Shown here one piece after another: positions 31,708-32,812 of a stretch of DNA of 32,812 nucleotides (position 1 is its first letter; the number at the start of each line of letters is the position of its first letter). The stretch lies in the NCBI GenBank assembly GCA_025965615.1, contig JAOPWP010000245.1, forward strand, positions 1 through 32,812. The letters run 5' to 3'. The notes beneath the pieces are model-generated. The model had not been told where the DNA came from and made no database searches. It saw only the letters and a program-made list of their open reading frames with translations. Source of the DNA: Frankiales bacterium. Lineage in GTDB: Bacteria; Actinomycetota; Actinomycetes; Mycobacteriales; SCTD01. Made by a program: the position numbers and the translations under genes.

Positions 31708-32812
31708 GTGACGTCCCTCTCCCTGACCAGCTCCTCGGTGACCCGCCTCAAGGTCGACGCGATCGTGATCGGGCTCGCGCAGACCCCGAAGGGCCTGGCC
31801 CTCGCGCCCGGCTCCGAGGACGTCGCGAGCGCCTTCGGCAAGGCCCTCCTCCCGGCGCTGACCGGCCTGGGCGCGACCGGCCGTGCGGAGGAGGTCACCC
31901 GGCTCGCCAGCCTCGGCGCCACCACCGCACCGGTCGTCCTGGCCGTGGGTCTCGGCCCGGTGCCCGGCCAGGGCGAGGGCTACGACCCGGAGGGCCTGCG
32001 ACGCGCGGCCGGCGCCGCCGTACGGTCGCTGGCGGGTTCTGCCAAGGTCGCGCTGACCCTCGCCACGACCGGCGGGGACCTCGCCGCGGCGGTGCGCGCG
32101 ACGGCAGAAGGGGCCCTGCTGGGCGCGTACTCCTTCGACCGCTACCGCACCGACGCGGGCGCTGCCAGCTCAGCGCAGGCGCGGCGAGCGCCCGTGAAGG
32201 ACCTGCTGCTGGTGGTCCCGGACGCCAAGGACCGGGCCCTGCGGACCTGCGTCCGGCGGGCCGAGGTGGTCGGCCGCGCCGTGGCGCTGGCCCGCGACCT
32301 GGTCAACACCCCGCCCAGCGACCTCCACCCCGCCGAGCTGGCCGAGCTCGCGCGCAGCCACGCCAGCGGAGCAGGCGTCGACGTCGAGGTGCTCGAGGGG
32401 AAGGCGCTGCAGAAGGGCGGCTTCGGCGGGATCATCGGGGTCGGCCAGGGCTCGGTCAACCCGCCCCGCCTGGTCCACCTGTCCTACCGGGGCGGCAAGG
32501 GCTCCAGCACCAAGCTGGCCCTCGTCGGCAAGGGCATCACGTTCGACTCGGGCGGCCTGTCGCTCAAGCCGGCGGCCTCCATGGAGGAGATGAAGAGCGA
32601 CATGGGCGGCGCGGCCGCGGTCATCGCCGCGGTCATCGCGGCGGCCGAGCTCGGCGTCGCGGTGGACCTGGAGGCGTGGGTCCCGATGGCCGAGAACATG
32701 CCGGGCGGGGGTGCCATCCGCCCTTCCGTCGTCCTCACCTTCCGCACCGGCAAGACCGTCGAGGTGAACTACACCGACGCAGAGGGCCGGCTGGTGCTCG
32801 CCGACGCCATCG
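31708..32812 (+). CDS. pepA: Leucyl aminopeptidase (M17), 3' end outside the window
   Basis: Leucyl aminopeptidase removes N-terminal residues from peptides using two metal ions in a hexamer. The visible 368 residues cover the N-terminal domain and most of the catalytic one: RDLVNTPPSDLHPAELA, the metal and catalytic Lys/Asp segment GKGITFDSGGLSLKP, MKSDMGGAAAV, ENMPGGGAIRPS and NYTDAEGRLVLADA (Asp/Glu metal ligands and catalytic Arg). The frame is open at the window edge; about 130 residues should remain. The GTG at 31708 agrees with the -10 position. It is divergent from the egt operon, with no known pathway link. Confidence 0.93.
   Translation, partial: MTSLSLTSSSVTRLKVDAIVIGLAQTPKGLALAPGSEDVASAFGKALLPALTGLGATGRAEEVTRLASLGATTAPVVLAVGLGPVPGQGEGYDPEGLRRAAGAAVRSLAGSAKVALTLATTGGDLAAAVRATAEGALLGAYSFDRYRTDAGAASSAQARRAPVKDLLLVVPDAKDRALRTCVRRAEVVGRAVALARDLVNTPPSDLHPAELAELARSHASGAGVDVEVLEGKALQKGGFGGIIGVGQGSVNPPRLVHLSYRGGKGSSTKLALVGKGITFDSGGLSLKPAASMEEMKSDMGGAAAVIAAVIAAAELGVAVDLEAWVPMAENMPGGGAIRPSVVLTFRTGKTVEVNYTDAEGRLVLADAI

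Overview
This is a very GC-rich (about 70% by eye) stretch of actinobacterial chromosome, almost wholly coding and mostly housekeeping. The actinobacterial assignment rests on SepH, the qcrCAB/ctaCDEF respiratory genes, a DEDDh exonuclease fused to a UvrC-like half, mycobacterial-type adenosine kinase and a full egtABCDE ergothioneine operon. Several neighbours match, from memory, the Mycobacterium tuberculosis block Rv2191-Rv2205c, but the extra genes argue against a mycobacterium. The order or genus cannot be fixed from this sequence alone. I see no mobile element, phage gene, CRISPR array, tRNA or rRNA, and no gap over 300 bases without a gene.

Layout. 1-2.1 kb: sepH and two small Cys-rich genes on the minus strand. 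2.2-4.3 kb: the exonuclease/UvrC-like nuclease and a stand-alone Lrp/AsnC RAM-domain protein. 4.35-6.06 kb (minus): trpD, an atypical stand-alone receiver protein, a small Cys-rich protein. 6.2-7.6 kb (minus): ctaG-like oxidase assembly gene followed by an RraB-like gene. 7.6-11.8 kb (plus): ctaE-qcrC-qcrA-qcrB, closed by a strong hairpin. 12.0-15.8 kb (minus): ctaC-ctaD-ctaF and a GNAT acetyltransferase. Together these encode the bc1-aa3 supercomplex: menaquinol oxidation by QcrB/QcrA, electron transfer through the diheme QcrC to CuA in CtaC, and oxygen reduction in CtaD.

16.0-17.4 kb (plus): a cysteine desulfurase overlapped by a TusA-like sulfur carrier. 17.4-19.9 kb (minus): adoK and a thiolase, with a possible 66-residue orphan gene between them on the plus strand. 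19.97-21.6 kb (minus): glycerate kinase and erpA. 21.7-24.5 kb (plus): nadA, a DUF3043 membrane protein and an aldo/keto reductase. 24.6-31.5 kb (minus): a 69-residue conserved protein, gcvT, and egtE-egtD-egtC-egtB-egtA (transcribed A to E). 31.7 kb to the end (plus): a leucyl aminopeptidase cut by the window edge.

The most notable thing not explained by gene families is translation-start architecture. About a dozen genes have a TANNNT -10-like hexamer ending 6-8 bases before the start codon and no Shine-Dalgarno sequence, the signature of leaderless mRNAs. Two short upstream ORFs appear to be stop/start-coupled to their downstream genes: a 7-codon leaderless ORF before the DUF3043 gene and a 27-codon Arg-rich ORF before egtA, the latter just below a perfect 14-bp palindrome. 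I did not find a clearly new multi-gene system.
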